Assembly (NCBI GenBank): GCA_030685065.1 | Contig: JAUXQH010000122.1 | Span: 34,740 to 98,739 of the forward strand | DNA length: 64,000 nucleotides | Reading direction: 5' to 3' | DNA from: Pseudomonadota bacterium | Lineage (GTDB): Bacteria > Myxococcota_A > UBA796 > SXON01 | Program-made: the position numbers and the translations under genes | Shown here: positions 48,723-57,860 of the stretch, one piece after another | Layout of the letters: each line of letters starts with the position of its first letter | Position numbering within the stretch: the stretch's first letter is position 1 | Notes under the pieces: generated by a model | Database searches by the model: none | What the model was told of the DNA's origin: nothing | The model's input: the letters and a program-made list of their open reading frames with translations, nothing else

Positions 48723-49546
48723 GTCTGCCCTCCGGAACTCTCGTTCCGCACAGTGTCGGTGTGGGTGAAATTATAGTCGTAGAAGCCGGTGATCCGGGGA
48801 TCATCCGAGCTGAACACCTCGTCGAAGGTGCCCACACCGAGCATCTTTCCGTCGAGCAGCATGGCCACACGATCGCCGGTGGTTTTCGCGCACGTCAGGT
48901 CATGGGTGATGACGATCGAGGCGGTGTGGTAGTTCTGTTGGACTTGGTTGATCAGCTCGTTGATCTCCGAGCTCGTGACCGGATCGAGGCCCGCCGTGGG
49001 CTCGTCGTACAACATGATCTCGGGCCGGAGGATCAGGGTCCGCGCGATGCCGATGCGTTTTCGTTGGCCGCCGGAGAGCTCCGATGGCATCTGCTCGAGC
49101 GACCCCGCGAGCCCGACCGCCTCGAGCGACTCCAACACGCGATCGCGAACCTCGCCCGCGGAGAGCCCCTTGGTGTTCATGGTCAGGGGGAACTCGAGGT
49201 TCTGCCCCACGTTCATGCTGTCGTACAGCGCGCTGCTCTGGAACGAGAAGCCGACGCGCCGCCGCAGTGCGTCCAACGCCTTGCGTGGGAGCTCGTGCAC
49301 CTTCTGCCCGAGCACCAGCACCTCGCCGGCGTCGGGCGTCAGCAGCCCCACGAGGATCTTGATCAGCACCGATTTGCCGCTCCCGGATCGCCCCAGGACG
49401 ACGACGTTTTCCGCCTGGTGTACGTCCAGGTCGACGCCGCGGAGGATCTCGCGCTCGCCGAAGGCCTTTGTCAGCCCCCGGATGGAGATGACGGTCGGGC
49501 GCTCTTCGGGCGCGGTCGGGGCGGTGGGTGTGGCGGCGGTGGTCAT
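48719..49546 (-). CDS. mlaF: MlaF-like ABC ATPase
   Basis: The 275-residue ATP-binding protein has Walker A GRSGSGKS (residues 52-59), QSSALYDSMNV, signature LSGGQRKR, Walker B IMLYDEPTAGLD and the switch His in VITHDL. Homologs drive phospholipid transport through the MlaE permease. It lies 3 bases after the permease stop and overlaps the MCE protein start. The first 15 residues (Thr/Ala/Pro-rich) precede the domain and are probably disordered. Confidence 0.93.
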   Translation of the reverse strand: MTTAATPTAPTAPEERPTVISIRGLTKAFGEREILRGVDLDVHQAENVVVLGRSGSGKSVLIKILVGLLTPDAGEVLVLGQKVHELPRKALDALRRRVGFSFQSSALYDSMNVGQNLEFPLTMNTKGLSAGEVRDRVLESLEAVGLAGSLEQMPSELSGGQRKRIGIARTLILRPEIMLYDEPTAGLDPVTSSEINELINQVQQNYHTASIVITHDLTCAKTTGDRVAMLLDGKMLGVGTFDEVFSSDDPRITGFYDYNFTHTDTVRNESSGGQT

Positions 49547-49549
49547 GGA

Positions 49550-50374
49550 TCAGAAGCCCTTGATCCAGAGGATGATCTGGACGATCAGGACCTCCTCGAT
49601 GAAGATCACGAACATGGAGAGCACCACCGAGGCGTTGGCGGCCCGACCGACGCCCTGCGTTCCGGATGTGGCGTTGAAGCCCTTGAAGCAGGCGATGATC
49701 CCAATCGTGAAGCCGAACACGAAACACTTCGCGACGGAGGCGCCCACGTCGATGAAGCCGATGCTGGAGAAGCCGCTCTTGAGGAAGGCGGGCAGGCTCG
49801 TGGACTCGCTGCCGTGCACGTTGAGGTAGGAGCCGACCAGGCCGACGAAGCAGCAGAACAGCATCAGCGCCGGCACCATCAGGGTGGTGGCGAGCGTGCG
49901 GGTGACCACGAGGAACTTGAACGGGTTGATGGCAGAGACCTCCATGGCCTCGATCTGCTCGGTCACCTTCATCGATCCGAGCTCGGCGCCGATGCTCGAG
50001 CCGAGCTTGCCCGCGCAGATCAACGCGGTGATCAGCGGGGCCAACGAGCCGACCAGCGCGATGGTGATGAGCGACGGCAGCCAGGACGTGGCGCCGAACG
50101 CGGCGAGCGACGGCCTGGATTGCTTGGTGAAGACGATGCCGGTGATGAACCCCGTGAGCGCCACGAGCGGGAGCGACTTGACCCCTACCTCGTGGCACTG
50201 CTTGATGAGCTCACGGAGGTGGAACGGCGGCCGGAACACCTCGACGACGAAGCGCTTGAGGAAGCTCGCGCCCTCGTAGACGCCGATGGCGAACGCGTCG
50301 ACGCCGGGCGAGATCACGGAGGAGCGGCGCGGCTTTGCGGGGCGCGTGGGAGCGGCGGGGGGGGCGGATGCCAC
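49550..50374 (-). CDS. mlaE: MlaE-like ABC permease
   Basis: The 274-residue membrane protein has five to six helices and the MlaE signature: LTGFITGIVFTKQS, LITALICAGKLGSSIGAELGSMKVTEQIEAMEV and FKFLVVTRTLATTLMVPAL. It forms the core of the lipid transporter in the inner membrane. The GTG at 50374 is favoured because it follows the OmpA-like stop by 5 bases and keeps the full helix set. About 30 Pro/Ala residues precede the first helix. Confidence 0.9.
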   Translation of the reverse strand: MASAPPAAPTRPAKPRRSSVISPGVDAFAIGVYEGASFLKRFVVEVFRPPFHLRELIKQCHEVGVKSLPLVALTGFITGIVFTKQSRPSLAAFGATSWLPSLITIALVGSLAPLITALICAGKLGSSIGAELGSMKVTEQIEAMEVSAINPFKFLVVTRTLATTLMVPALMLFCCFVGLVGSYLNVHGSESTSLPAFLKSGFSSIGFIDVGASVAKCFVFGFTIGIIACFKGFNATSGTQGVGRAANASVVLSMFVIFIEEVLIVQIILWIKGF

Positions 50375-50379
50375 CGAGC

Positions 50380-51141
50380 CTACTTCGCCGCCTGCTTGAG
50401 CTCTTCGAACCCGGGCAGCGCGGAGAGATCTGGCACGACCACGATCTCGATGCGACGATTCGACGCGCGCGCGGCGGCGGACGTGTTGGCCGCGACCGGG
50501 TGCTCCGAGCCGAAGCTGGCGACGCTCACACGCTTCGTCGGCATGCCGGCCTCGATCATGGCCTTGACGACCGTCAGGGAGCGGCCCGCCGCGAGCTCCC
50601 AATTCGAGGGGTATTGCGCGGTCTTGATCGGCAGGTCGTCGGTGTGACCTTCCACCTGGAACGCGCGTTCGGGGATGGTGGTCAGCACCTTGCTGACCTC
50701 GATGATCGCGGTCTTGCCCTCGGCGGACAGGTCCGCCGATCCGGAGGCGAAGAGGATGTCCGTGGCCAGCTCGACGACCATGCGCCCGTCCACGATCTTG
50801 ACCTTCAGCTTGCCCGAGTCGATGAGCGGCTGGAAGCGGGCGAGCAGCGACTTGTACTCCGCGATGCGCGCATCAGAGGCTGCTTTTCGAGAGGCGAGCT
50901 CGCGAAGGGCCGACTCCATCTCGGCGACGGAACCCTCGAGGGCCGCCCCGTCCGACATCAGCCGTGCGCGCTCGGCGGTGAGAGCCGCCGACTTCTGGGT
51001 CTCGGCGGCGAGCGCGTCGGCGAGGGAGGTGCGTTCGGCCGAAGCGGCGGCCAACTCGGTCTTCGTGCGATCGAGGTCCACCTGGAGGGCGTCGAACTTG
51101 CCCTTTCCCACGCAGGCCAACAACATGAACACTGTAAACAT
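50380..51141 (-). CDS. OmpA/MotB-like lipoprotein
   Basis: The 253-residue product starts MFTVFMLLAC, a lipoprotein signal with the Cys at 10. A coiled-coil region (about residues 18-100, rich in Ala, Glu and Leu) leads to an OmpA-like domain: LATDILFASGSADLSAEGK, then FQVEGHTDDLPI and SVASFGSEHPVAANTSAAARASNRRIEIVVV. This domain binds peptidoglycan. It heads the Mla-like operon and probably links the lipid transport machinery to the cell wall, perhaps in place of an MlaA or MlaB-type partner. Confidence 0.88.
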   Translation of the reverse strand: MFTVFMLLACVGKGKFDALQVDLDRTKTELAAASAERTSLADALAAETQKSAALTAERARLMSDGAALEGSVAEMESALRELASRKAASDARIAEYKSLLARFQPLIDSGKLKVKIVDGRMVVELATDILFASGSADLSAEGKTAIIEVSKVLTTIPERAFQVEGHTDDLPIKTAQYPSNWELAAGRSLTVVKAMIEAGMPTKRVSVASFGSEHPVAANTSAAARASNRRIEIVVVPDLSALPGFEELKQAAK

Positions 51142-51253
51142 CTCACTCTCCGGGACGTGACAGAGTGTTCCTATCTTGGAGCTCTGCGGGAGCTGCGGCC
51201 AACGCCCTATTCGGCACGACTCGACACACGTCGAGACATCCGGGGGGCCGGAG

Positions 51254-52699
51254 TTACCGGATTCCCGGTTCCCGTGACAGCGCGCGGGCCCGGGAGCGTA
51301 CTCGTCCCCGCCGGAGCGCCCACCCCAGCCCGGCGAGCCCGATCAGCGCGGCCTCGCCGCCTCCCGGCTCCTTGTCCTCGCAGCAGCCCCCCTGAACGTC
51401 GTCGTTCGAAGCGCCGTAGGCCTCGAGGTCCTTGAAGCCCTCCTGGAGCGCCCAACCCGGGTTGGATCCGCCGTCCCACTCGTAGGCGCCGGCGTCCGGC
51501 TTTTCTCCATCGCGCGGAGCGCCGTTGAAGTCGAGCTCGGGCACGTAGGTGGCCGCCGCGGGATCCGCGGCGTCCACCATGGACGCGCCTCCGATCGGGT
51601 AGAAGTCCCAGCCCTCCACGTCCACGAAGTCATGGTAGCCGCCGCCGTCCCAAACCGGATCGGGTGCGCCGGCGTAGGTGTCCGAGAGACCGTCCACGAG
51701 GCCGGTCACGACATTGTGTGTCAGGAGCGTGGCGTCGTCGTAGCCCACTTCGTTGAAGTACAGGGCCCGGCCCGTCGGGTTGGCAATGACGTTGTTCGCG
51801 AACACCATGCCCGTGTAGCCGGCCCAGTCGTGGATCTCGACGGCGGAGCCCGTCGTGTCGGCGATCGTGTTGAAGCTCACGACGGTGTCCTGCGCGGTGC
51901 CCCGGTCTCCGTCCGAGAGGCGCATGCCGACGCCGGCACTGTTGAACACGAGGTTGTTCCGGATGAGGGCGCTGCCGCGGGAGTAGATGCCGCCGCTGGT
52001 CGTCTCCCATACGGCGTTCCCCTCGACGGTGTTGCGCTCGCCGTACTCGGCCGAATCGGTCACGATGCCCCACGCCGTCGCCCGGTAGACGACGCTGTCC
52101 GCCAACGTCACTCCCTGGCACCCGGGCTCGAGCTCGAATCCGTTGCTCTCCCCGCCGATGTCGTGGATCCAGAGGTTGGAGAACGTGCTGTCTTCCGTCC
52201 AGCAGCTCGCGTCGCTACAGCCGGCGTACACGCCGTTGCCGTCCGTCGTGTCGTGCAGGTGGGCACGGCTCACGTGGATGCGCGCGTTGTTCCCGGACAG
52301 GACCAACGCGGTGCCGCTCACCGGGCCGACCTCCACGTCCTCGATCGTGATGTCACTGGAATTGTCGATGTAGAGGCCGGTGTACCCCTCCGAGTTGCCC
52401 GCGCCGCCTCGGAATGTCAGGTTTCGGATCTCCACGAACGTCGAGGCGGTCATGTAGACCACCACCCAGCCCGCCTGGAGCTCCAGCACCACGTCGCCGT
52501 CGCCGCGGATCACGATGGGGGCGCTGGCCGTGCCGAGCCCCGCCCAGGTGACCGGCCCGGCGAGCGAGTAGGTGCCCGCGGAGAACACGACCTCGTCCCC
52601 GGGTTGCAGGGCGGCGGTGCGGGTGGCGACGTCGTCCCCCGGGGAGAGCTGAACGCTGGCCGCCAGGGCGCTCGACACGAGCATCCACATCATCACCAT
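51254..52699 (-). CDS. Right-handed beta-helix protein with MYXO-CTERM-like tail
   Basis: The 481-residue protein has a signal peptide, MVMMWMLVSSALAASV, then a DUF1565/pectate-lyase-like right-handed beta-helix made of repeated V-x-N-x-T/A rungs: VRYMTASTFVEIRNLTF-like, then NTVEGNAVWETTSGGIYS and TVVSFNTIADTTGSAVEIH. The C-terminus has CCEDKEPGGGEAALIGLAGL followed by GWALRRGRVR, a hydrophobic helix with flanking Cys-Cys and Arg residues as in MYXO-CTERM sorting signals. It is likely a cell-surface protein in polysaccharide handling. Its start overlaps the end of the upstream gene. Confidence 0.85.
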   Translation of the reverse strand: MVMMWMLVSSALAASVQLSPGDDVATRTAALQPGDEVVFSAGTYSLAGPVTWAGLGTASAPIVIRGDGDVVLELQAGWVVVYMTASTFVEIRNLTFRGGAGNSEGYTGLYIDNSSDITIEDVEVGPVSGTALVLSGNNARIHVSRAHLHDTTDGNGVYAGCSDASCWTEDSTFSNLWIHDIGGESNGFELEPGCQGVTLADSVVYRATAWGIVTDSAEYGERNTVEGNAVWETTSGGIYSRGSALIRNNLVFNSAGVGMRLSDGDRGTAQDTVVSFNTIADTTGSAVEIHDWAGYTGMVFANNVIANPTGRALYFNEVGYDDATLLTHNVVTGLVDGLSDTYAGAPDPVWDGGGYHDFVDVEGWDFYPIGGASMVDAADPAAATYVPELDFNGAPRDGEKPDAGAYEWDGGSNPGWALQEGFKDLEAYGASNDDVQGGCCEDKEPGGGEAALIGLAGLGWALRRGRVRSRARALSREPGIR

Positions 52700-54801
52700 C
52701 CTCCCCGGCCACCGCCGTGGCCGCGATCGTTCACCGAGCCGTCCACGTCGGCCCAGCTCGTGTAGCCGCCGGCACCCAGCTCGTCGGGCGGGCCACTGTC
52801 GACGGCGGGCGAGCTTCCGCGCAGGCCGAGGTCGTCGTCGTCGGGGTCACCGTCGTCCGTGAACGTGGTGAACAGCGGGTCCTCGGAGAAGTTCTCGCCG
52901 GCATCCTGCTCGATCCCGTACACGAAGTCGGTCCCCGAGTTGGTCGCGTACCCGAGGTTGTACCCGATGGACGCGCCGTTGCCCTCGCTCGACCACAACC
53001 CGCTGTCGCCGTCGTTCCAGGCGAAGACGTTGGACCAGACGTAGAGCCCGGCGGCGTCGGTGGCGTCGATGAAGAGCGCGGCGCCCTCGCCGGCGGAGGT
53101 GTTCCCGACCAGCGTGTTGTTCGCCACGATGAGCTCGCTCGCAGCTCCGGTGAACGCGAGCCCGCCGCCCTCGTCGGCGGAGTTGGCGGTCACGACGAGG
53201 TTGCGGAGGTAGGCCTCCGCGGGGGACGTCACGTCGTTCAGCGAGATGGCGCCGCCGCGTCCGTCGGCGGAGTTGCCGGTGAGCACGAGGTGCTCGATCG
53301 AGAGCATGGACTCTCCCTCGATCGCGATGGCGCCGCCGTCGCCCGAGGCGGAGTTGCCCTCGTACGTGGCGTCCTGGAGGTGGAGCCCGGTCGACACCGC
53401 GAGCAGCGCCCCGCCCTGGGTCGCGCGGTTGTCGATCCAGGTGGTCGCCTGGTCGTACACCTCTCCCGAGACGACGGCGACGGCGCCGCCGTCATCGCCG
53501 GCCACATTGCCCGAGAAGACGACGTCCCCCGCGAGGAAGAGCGAGCCGGACGACACCGACACGGCGCCGCCGTCCGCCGCGGAGGTGTTGTTCGAAGCGA
53601 TCACCTTCCACAGCGAGACAACCGCGTCCGTCACGAGGATGGCGCCGCCATCGCCCTCCGCGGGGCGCCCCCCGAGGAGCGTCAGGTCGACGAGCGTGAC
53701 ATCGGCGCCATCACTCACGGTGAACGCCCGCTCCCCCTCGTCGGGCGTGAACACCACGCCCGACGGATCCCCCGCCAGCCCGTAGATGGCGACCTCGCCG
53801 CCCGCGAGCACGGTCGACTCGGTGTAGGTGCCGGGCGCGAGGCCGATCTCCCGGCACGTCCCGATCGCGTCGATCGCGTCGGCCAGGATGGAGAACGGGG
53901 CGTCCAGGGTGCCGGTGCCGCCGGGCTCCACCGCGGGGTCCACGAACACGGGGAACGCGGCGGGGTCCGCGTCGTCACAGTCCGGGAGGTCGCCGCACAG
54001 GGTGGCGCCGTCACCGTCCGCGTCGAGGTCGTCCACTCGGCCGGAGCAGTCATTGTCGGCGCCGTCGCAAACCTCGACGGCGCCGGGGTACACCCGCCAG
54101 TCCGCGTCGTCGCAGTCGTCGTCACAGGTCGAGTAGCCATCGCCGTCCGAGTCCGTGTGGTCGGGCGTCGCGCCGTCGCAGTCGGTGTCCTTCTCGTCGC
54201 AGATCTCGGCGGCGCCGGGGTGTACGGAGGGATCGGCGTCGTCGCAGTCCTCCGCGCAGAGCCGATAGCCGTCTCCGTCCGCGTCGGTCTCGTCGGCGGG
54301 GGTCGTGCCGTCACAGTCGTCGTCACGCCCGTCACACACCTCGTCGGCGCCCGGGTACACCTCGTCCCGGCCGTCGTCGCAATCACCATCGGCCACCGAG
54401 TAGCCGTCGGCGTCGTTGTCGGCGGTCGAGGGGCCCCCGGTGCCCGAGAGCGCGACGTAGAGCGAGGGGCTGGAGGGGTCGTCCGACCGAATCTGGACCT
54501 GCGCCGGGCTCGCTCCCTCCTCGTCCGGGGAGAACGTGATCGTAAGGGTGGTGAGAGCTTCCCCCTCCAGCGGATCGAAGCCCTCTCGCGCGACCCCCCA
54601 CGCGCGTGTATCCCCCTCGACCAGCGAGGCGGAGAGGATCTCGATGGCCCCCCCACCGTCATTCTGTAGGATCACCGCGGCTTCCGCGACGGTGCCGATG
54701 CCGACCGTGCCGAGGTCGAGCGCGCTGGGCGTGACGGAGAGCGCCGGTGCGGCGTCCTCCTTGGGGGCGCAGGCGAGGAGTGCGAGGGGGAGCCAGATCA
54801 T
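52693..54801 (-). CDS. Surface lipoprotein with ASH, MopE-type and beta-helix domains
   Basis: The 702-residue product starts MIWLPLALLAC with the Cys at 11. Domains in order are an ASPM-SPD2-Hydin-like beta domain (PSALDLGTVGIGTVAEAAVILQ and following), then four MopE-type units with DNDADGYSVADGDCDD and EVCDGRDDDCDGTT cores, then a right-handed beta-helix with NNTSAADGGAVSVSSG and similar rungs. It is probably surface-attached. Its stop overlaps the start of the MYXO-CTERM protein by 7 bases, so the two are coupled. Confidence 0.85.
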   Translation of the reverse strand: MIWLPLALLACAPKEDAAPALSVTPSALDLGTVGIGTVAEAAVILQNDGGGAIEILSASLVEGDTRAWGVAREGFDPLEGEALTTLTITFSPDEEGASPAQVQIRSDDPSSPSLYVALSGTGGPSTADNDADGYSVADGDCDDGRDEVYPGADEVCDGRDDDCDGTTPADETDADGDGYRLCAEDCDDADPSVHPGAAEICDEKDTDCDGATPDHTDSDGDGYSTCDDDCDDADWRVYPGAVEVCDGADNDCSGRVDDLDADGDGATLCGDLPDCDDADPAAFPVFVDPAVEPGGTGTLDAPFSILADAIDAIGTCREIGLAPGTYTESTVLAGGEVAIYGLAGDPSGVVFTPDEGERAFTVSDGADVTLVDLTLLGGRPAEGDGGAILVTDAVVSLWKVIASNNTSAADGGAVSVSSGSLFLAGDVVFSGNVAGDDGGAVAVVSGEVYDQATTWIDNRATQGGALLAVSTGLHLQDATYEGNSASGDGGAIAIEGESMLSIEHLVLTGNSADGRGGAISLNDVTSPAEAYLRNLVVTANSADEGGGLAFTGAASELIVANNTLVGNTSAGEGAALFIDATDAAGLYVWSNVFAWNDGDSGLWSSEGNGASIGYNLGYATNSGTDFVYGIEQDAGENFSEDPLFTTFTDDGDPDDDDLGLRGSSPAVDSGPPDELGAGGYTSWADVDGSVNDRGHGGGRGGW

Positions 54802-54842
54802 GGCCCCGTACTATAGTGGACGAGAGGGAGGCGGTGGGGAGC

Positions 54843-55460
54843 ATGCGGACGACACCGATCGCGTCGGGACGATGGATGCTCGCGCTGCTGTGCGCGGGCT
54901 GCACGGGCGCCGCCGGAGACACCGGTGCGGCCGAGCTTCCGCCGCTCGACACGAGCGGCTGGCGAGAGGACACCGGCACGTTTCCCTTCGATAGCGCGGA
55001 GGACACGGCCCCCCTCGACGAGGCTCCTGCCCATTGGCTCACGATGCGCCAGGCCGGGACATGGACGCTCGGCGGCCCCGAGGCCGATCCGACCTCCATG
55101 ACCGGTGTGCTGGTCGTGACCGAGCTGCTCGACGGCGACGAGGAGGCTCCCGCCTGCGTCGAAACCTGGGCGCTGGTCGGCGCGCGTACCGAGCCTGATT
55201 GTTCCGGATGTGCGTCCACCTTCGCGGTCGAGCATACGCGCGTGGCGACGGAAGGCGCCTGCCGCACCCCCGAGCTACCCGACCCCGGCGAGCTGCGTAG
55301 CCTCGGCTACGCGCAGGCGGAGGGGCGTGTGTGGTGGGACTGGTACGACACGGGCGTTTGGGTGCCGCTCTGGGAGGCGGAGCCCGGGAGCCTGCCGGGC
55401 GAGCTCGTGTTCGTTTGGGAGGCGGTGGTCGGAGTGCTGGTAGAGGACGAGGACGGCTGA
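54843..55460 (+). CDS. Small unrecognised lipoprotein
   Basis: The 205-residue protein has a lipoprotein signal, MLALLCAGC, inside MRTTPIASGRWMLALLCAGC (Cys 20), followed by a Thr/Asp linker. The body has paired Cys residues (PDCSGCASTF) and a Trp-rich WDWYDTGVW. I see no family match. It lies divergent from the 702-residue surface lipoprotein across a 41-base gap, and convergent with the sulfotransferase-like gene, whose 3' end is 8 bases away. Confidence 0.7.
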   Translation: MRTTPIASGRWMLALLCAGCTGAAGDTGAAELPPLDTSGWREDTGTFPFDSAEDTAPLDEAPAHWLTMRQAGTWTLGGPEADPTSMTGVLVVTELLDGDEEAPACVETWALVGARTEPDCSGCASTFAVEHTRVATEGACRTPELPDPGELRSLGYAQAEGRVWWDWYDTGVWVPLWEAEPGSLPGELVFVWEAVVGVLVEDEDG

Positions 55461-55468
55461 ATCATCGG

Positions 55469-56701
55469 CTACCGAGGCGCTGACGACTGAGCCTGAACCC
55501 CATCCCACCACGACGACAGGCCGATCCCAGTCCCGATGGACGTGTTGACGGCCCAGGCCACCCGACCATCCGGCGTCACCTGGTCGATCTGGCCCGCGCT
55601 GGTCCACGTGATGACCGTGTTGCCGCCCGGCAGGCGCTCCGCGCCCCCGAGGAACGGGACGAGCAGGCAGTCCGGCGTCGAGTAGCTCCAGACGCGCCGC
55701 GCCTCCTGGGTGGTCTCGTCGAGCGAGATGTCGACCGCCTCCGAGCAGATGTCGGGGTTGACCGGGTTGCCGCGCGAGAACACGAGGATGCCGCCGTCGA
55801 TGCGCTGCACGCTGTGGGGCAGCGCCATGAGGATGTCCCGGCCGGGGTTGGTGAAGTCTCCCCCGTCCGGGTCCGCGACATACCAGTCCATCACTCCCGA
55901 CACCCGGTCGATCTTGGCGACGCCGTTGTTGAACGTCATGGTCACGTAGTAGGCGTCGTCCTCCTGGGAGTACGAGATGCCGTTGATGTGCGACCAGTCC
56001 TCTACCGTGGGGTCGGGGACGTAGGGGGTTCCGTAGGTCGCGTCGAGGTCGGGCTCGAAGTCGTCAAAAACGCTCCAGACGACCCGCTCGGTGCCGTCCG
56101 GGGCCCGTTCGACGATGTTGTCGCCCATGATCTTGCGGTCCCCGTAGGGCCGGATGTCCCATCCGAGGGTCGCGAAGCCGCCCGGCATGTACTCCACGAA
56201 GTCGGTGTGGCCGCTCGTGATCTCCACCGCCGAGGGCGCGGAGCCGTCCAGCGGCACCACCGTGATCAGCGAGGTCGTCTCCGCCGAGACCGCGTTGTAA
56301 TTGAAGAGGATGGCCCTCCGGTCCAGCGCGAAACGCGCCCGGAACGGGGGCATGCCGAGCCCGGAGTCGTCCGTGGGGAAGGCCCAGACGACCTCGCCCG
56401 ACGCATCGAGCACGACGATTCCGTTGCCCGCGGTCTGGATGACCGGCGCCACGACCACCCCGCCCTCGCTGGCCTCCGGCGCCGCCGCGGAGAACGTGAA
56501 GTCGGGCAACCATTGGGGGGGCACGAAGGGCCGCCAGGTGTAGCCCGTGTGCGTCGTGTCTCCCGTGTCCCCCGTGTCCCCCGTGTCCCCCGTGTCGTCG
56601 GGCGCATCCGTGTCGCCACCCTTGTCGGCGTCCGGCGCCACGCAGGCCAGGAGGAGCACGCAGACACCGCCGAGGGCACGGCTCGCAACGAGGTGTCTCA
56701 C
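55469..56701 (-). CDS. Aryl-sulfotransferase-like (Arylsulfotran_2) lipoprotein
   Basis: The 410-residue protein has a lipoprotein signal, ASRALGGVCVLLLAC (Cys 20), then an Asp-Thr-Gly repeat linker. The fold is a six-bladed propeller of the arylsulfotransferase type: GNGIVVLDASGEVVWAFPTD, RRAILFNYNAVSAET, GHTDFVEYMPGGF, EDWSHINGISYSQEDDAYYVTMTFNNGVAKIDR and ALPHSVQRIDGGILVFSRG. Catalytic histidines (HTDF, SHING, HSVQR) are present. It may transfer sulfate between phenols outside the cell, or be a non-enzymatic propeller. The GTG start overlaps the upstream stop (GTGA). Confidence 0.8.
   Translation of the reverse strand: MRHLVASRALGGVCVLLLACVAPDADKGGDTDAPDDTGDTGDTGDTGDTTHTGYTWRPFVPPQWLPDFTFSAAAPEASEGGVVVAPVIQTAGNGIVVLDASGEVVWAFPTDDSGLGMPPFRARFALDRRAILFNYNAVSAETTSLITVVPLDGSAPSAVEITSGHTDFVEYMPGGFATLGWDIRPYGDRKIMGDNIVERAPDGTERVVWSVFDDFEPDLDATYGTPYVPDPTVEDWSHINGISYSQEDDAYYVTMTFNNGVAKIDRVSGVMDWYVADPDGGDFTNPGRDILMALPHSVQRIDGGILVFSRGNPVNPDICSEAVDISLDETTQEARRVWSYSTPDCLLVPFLGGAERLPGGNTVITWTSAGQIDQVTPDGRVAWAVNTSIGTGIGLSSWWDGVQAQSSAPR
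56556..56600. repeat. 9-bp microsatellite coding for the DTG linker
   Basis: The 9-base unit GTGTCCCCC is repeated about four times, flanked by variants, and encodes the Asp-Thr-Gly linker on the minus strand. Copy changes would alter only linker length. Confidence 0.8.
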
Positions 56702-57639
56702 TCGAGCGCGCCCTCCAGCAAGGTGACGAACCGGGGGGCCGGGTTGGTGCAGGTCCGGCAGCGGAGCGCCATGAGCCAGGTGCCCTCGCGGTCGATGCCG
56801 CCGAACGCGCCTTCGCCTTCGAGGTCCGCGAGGCGGGCACCGGGGTAGCCGGACACGTCCAGGGTCCAGCTCACCTGGGCGAGCTCTTCGAGAGAGAACA
56901 CGTCCTGCGCGAGCTCCTCCGGGGTCTCCTCGAAGCGGGCGACCCAGAGCTCGTCGAGCGTGGCGTGGTCGAGCGTGTCGCCGATGCCGTCGCGCGTCAG
57001 GCCCGACCAGTCGACGGCGACGGACGGATCCCCGAGCGGGACGACCATCGAGGTGAGCGAGTCGAGGTCGACGTCGACCGTCAGGGTGCTGGTCGCGTCC
57101 GTGAGGGTGGCCTCGGTGGTCTCGGTGTCGGCGACCGCCTCGAGGAACATCAGCGCATCCGCACCGGGCTCGCCGCTCTTCCCGAGGGCCAGGAGCCACG
57201 TGCCGTACCCCTCCTGGAAGTACTGCTGGATGTCGATCGTGTTGCCGAACATGCCGAAGTCGGAGAGCACGCAGGAGGCGTCCGTCGGCGTGCAGGTCAC
57301 GTACACGCTCACGTCGGCCTGGGCGAGGTCGTCATGGGCGAGGGCGTCGGTGACGGTGGCGGGGTCGAGGTCGCGGAAGGCGATGAGGCGGGCCTCGTTC
57401 AGGTCGGTCAAGGGGTCGATCGTGCCGCCCCGGACGTCGCGGGTGAGCGTGTCCCAGCGGATGCTGCCGTCCGTCTCGGCGCGGAGCGGGCTCGATCCGA
57501 TCCGCAGGTCGGAGGTGTAGGAGAAGTTGTTCGCGTTCACCAGCGTGCAGTCGGTGCAGGCGGCCACCGTCGCGTCCTCGCCGGCCTGGCAGCCGGAGAG
57601 GACGAGGGCGAGGGCAGGGGCAAAGAAGAGACTCCGCAT
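56698..57639 (-). CDS. Uncharacterised Cys-containing lipoprotein
   Basis: The 313-residue product starts MRSLFFAPALALVLSGC (Cys 17). The body has CTDCTLVNANNFSYTSDL and a C-terminal CRTCTNPAPRFVTLLEG, with Asp-rich strands between, such as TLTVDVDLDSLTSMVVPLGD. It is not recognised as a family. It is coupled to the sulfotransferase-like gene by GTGA overlap, so the two probably work together. A repetitive motif is not visible. Confidence 0.75.
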   Translation of the reverse strand: MRSLFFAPALALVLSGCQAGEDATVAACTDCTLVNANNFSYTSDLRIGSSPLRAETDGSIRWDTLTRDVRGGTIDPLTDLNEARLIAFRDLDPATVTDALAHDDLAQADVSVYVTCTPTDASCVLSDFGMFGNTIDIQQYFQEGYGTWLLALGKSGEPGADALMFLEAVADTETTEATLTDATSTLTVDVDLDSLTSMVVPLGDPSVAVDWSGLTRDGIGDTLDHATLDELWVARFEETPEELAQDVFSLEELAQVSWTLDVSGYPGARLADLEGEGAFGGIDREGTWLMALRCRTCTNPAPRFVTLLEGALE

Positions 57640-57717
57640 TGCGCTCCGGTGAGGGCCGTCGAACAGCGCCTTCGCCACACGAATGCCGCGCACCGCGAGA
57701 ACGGATGTCTGAAAGTT

Positions 57718-57833
57718 GTCAGGACGTACCGTGTCCGAAAGATCGTACAAACGTCCAGAATCTGACAGTCGAGCAGAATTGGCTGCGGATCGAGGGCTTT
57801 CCCGCGCTCGGTGGTGTTTCGGACGGTCCTGAC
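57718..57833. repeat. Interrupted inverted repeat in a 220-base gene-free gap
   Basis: GTCAGGAC-N7-GTCCGAAA (57718-57740) matches in reverse TTTCGGACGGTCCTGAC (57817-57833), allowing an insertion. It lies between two divergent genes in a locally less GC-rich segment and may mark a binding site or repeat remnant. Confidence 0.4.
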
Positions 57834-57860
57834 CTACACTCCGCGGCTCGGAGAATCACC

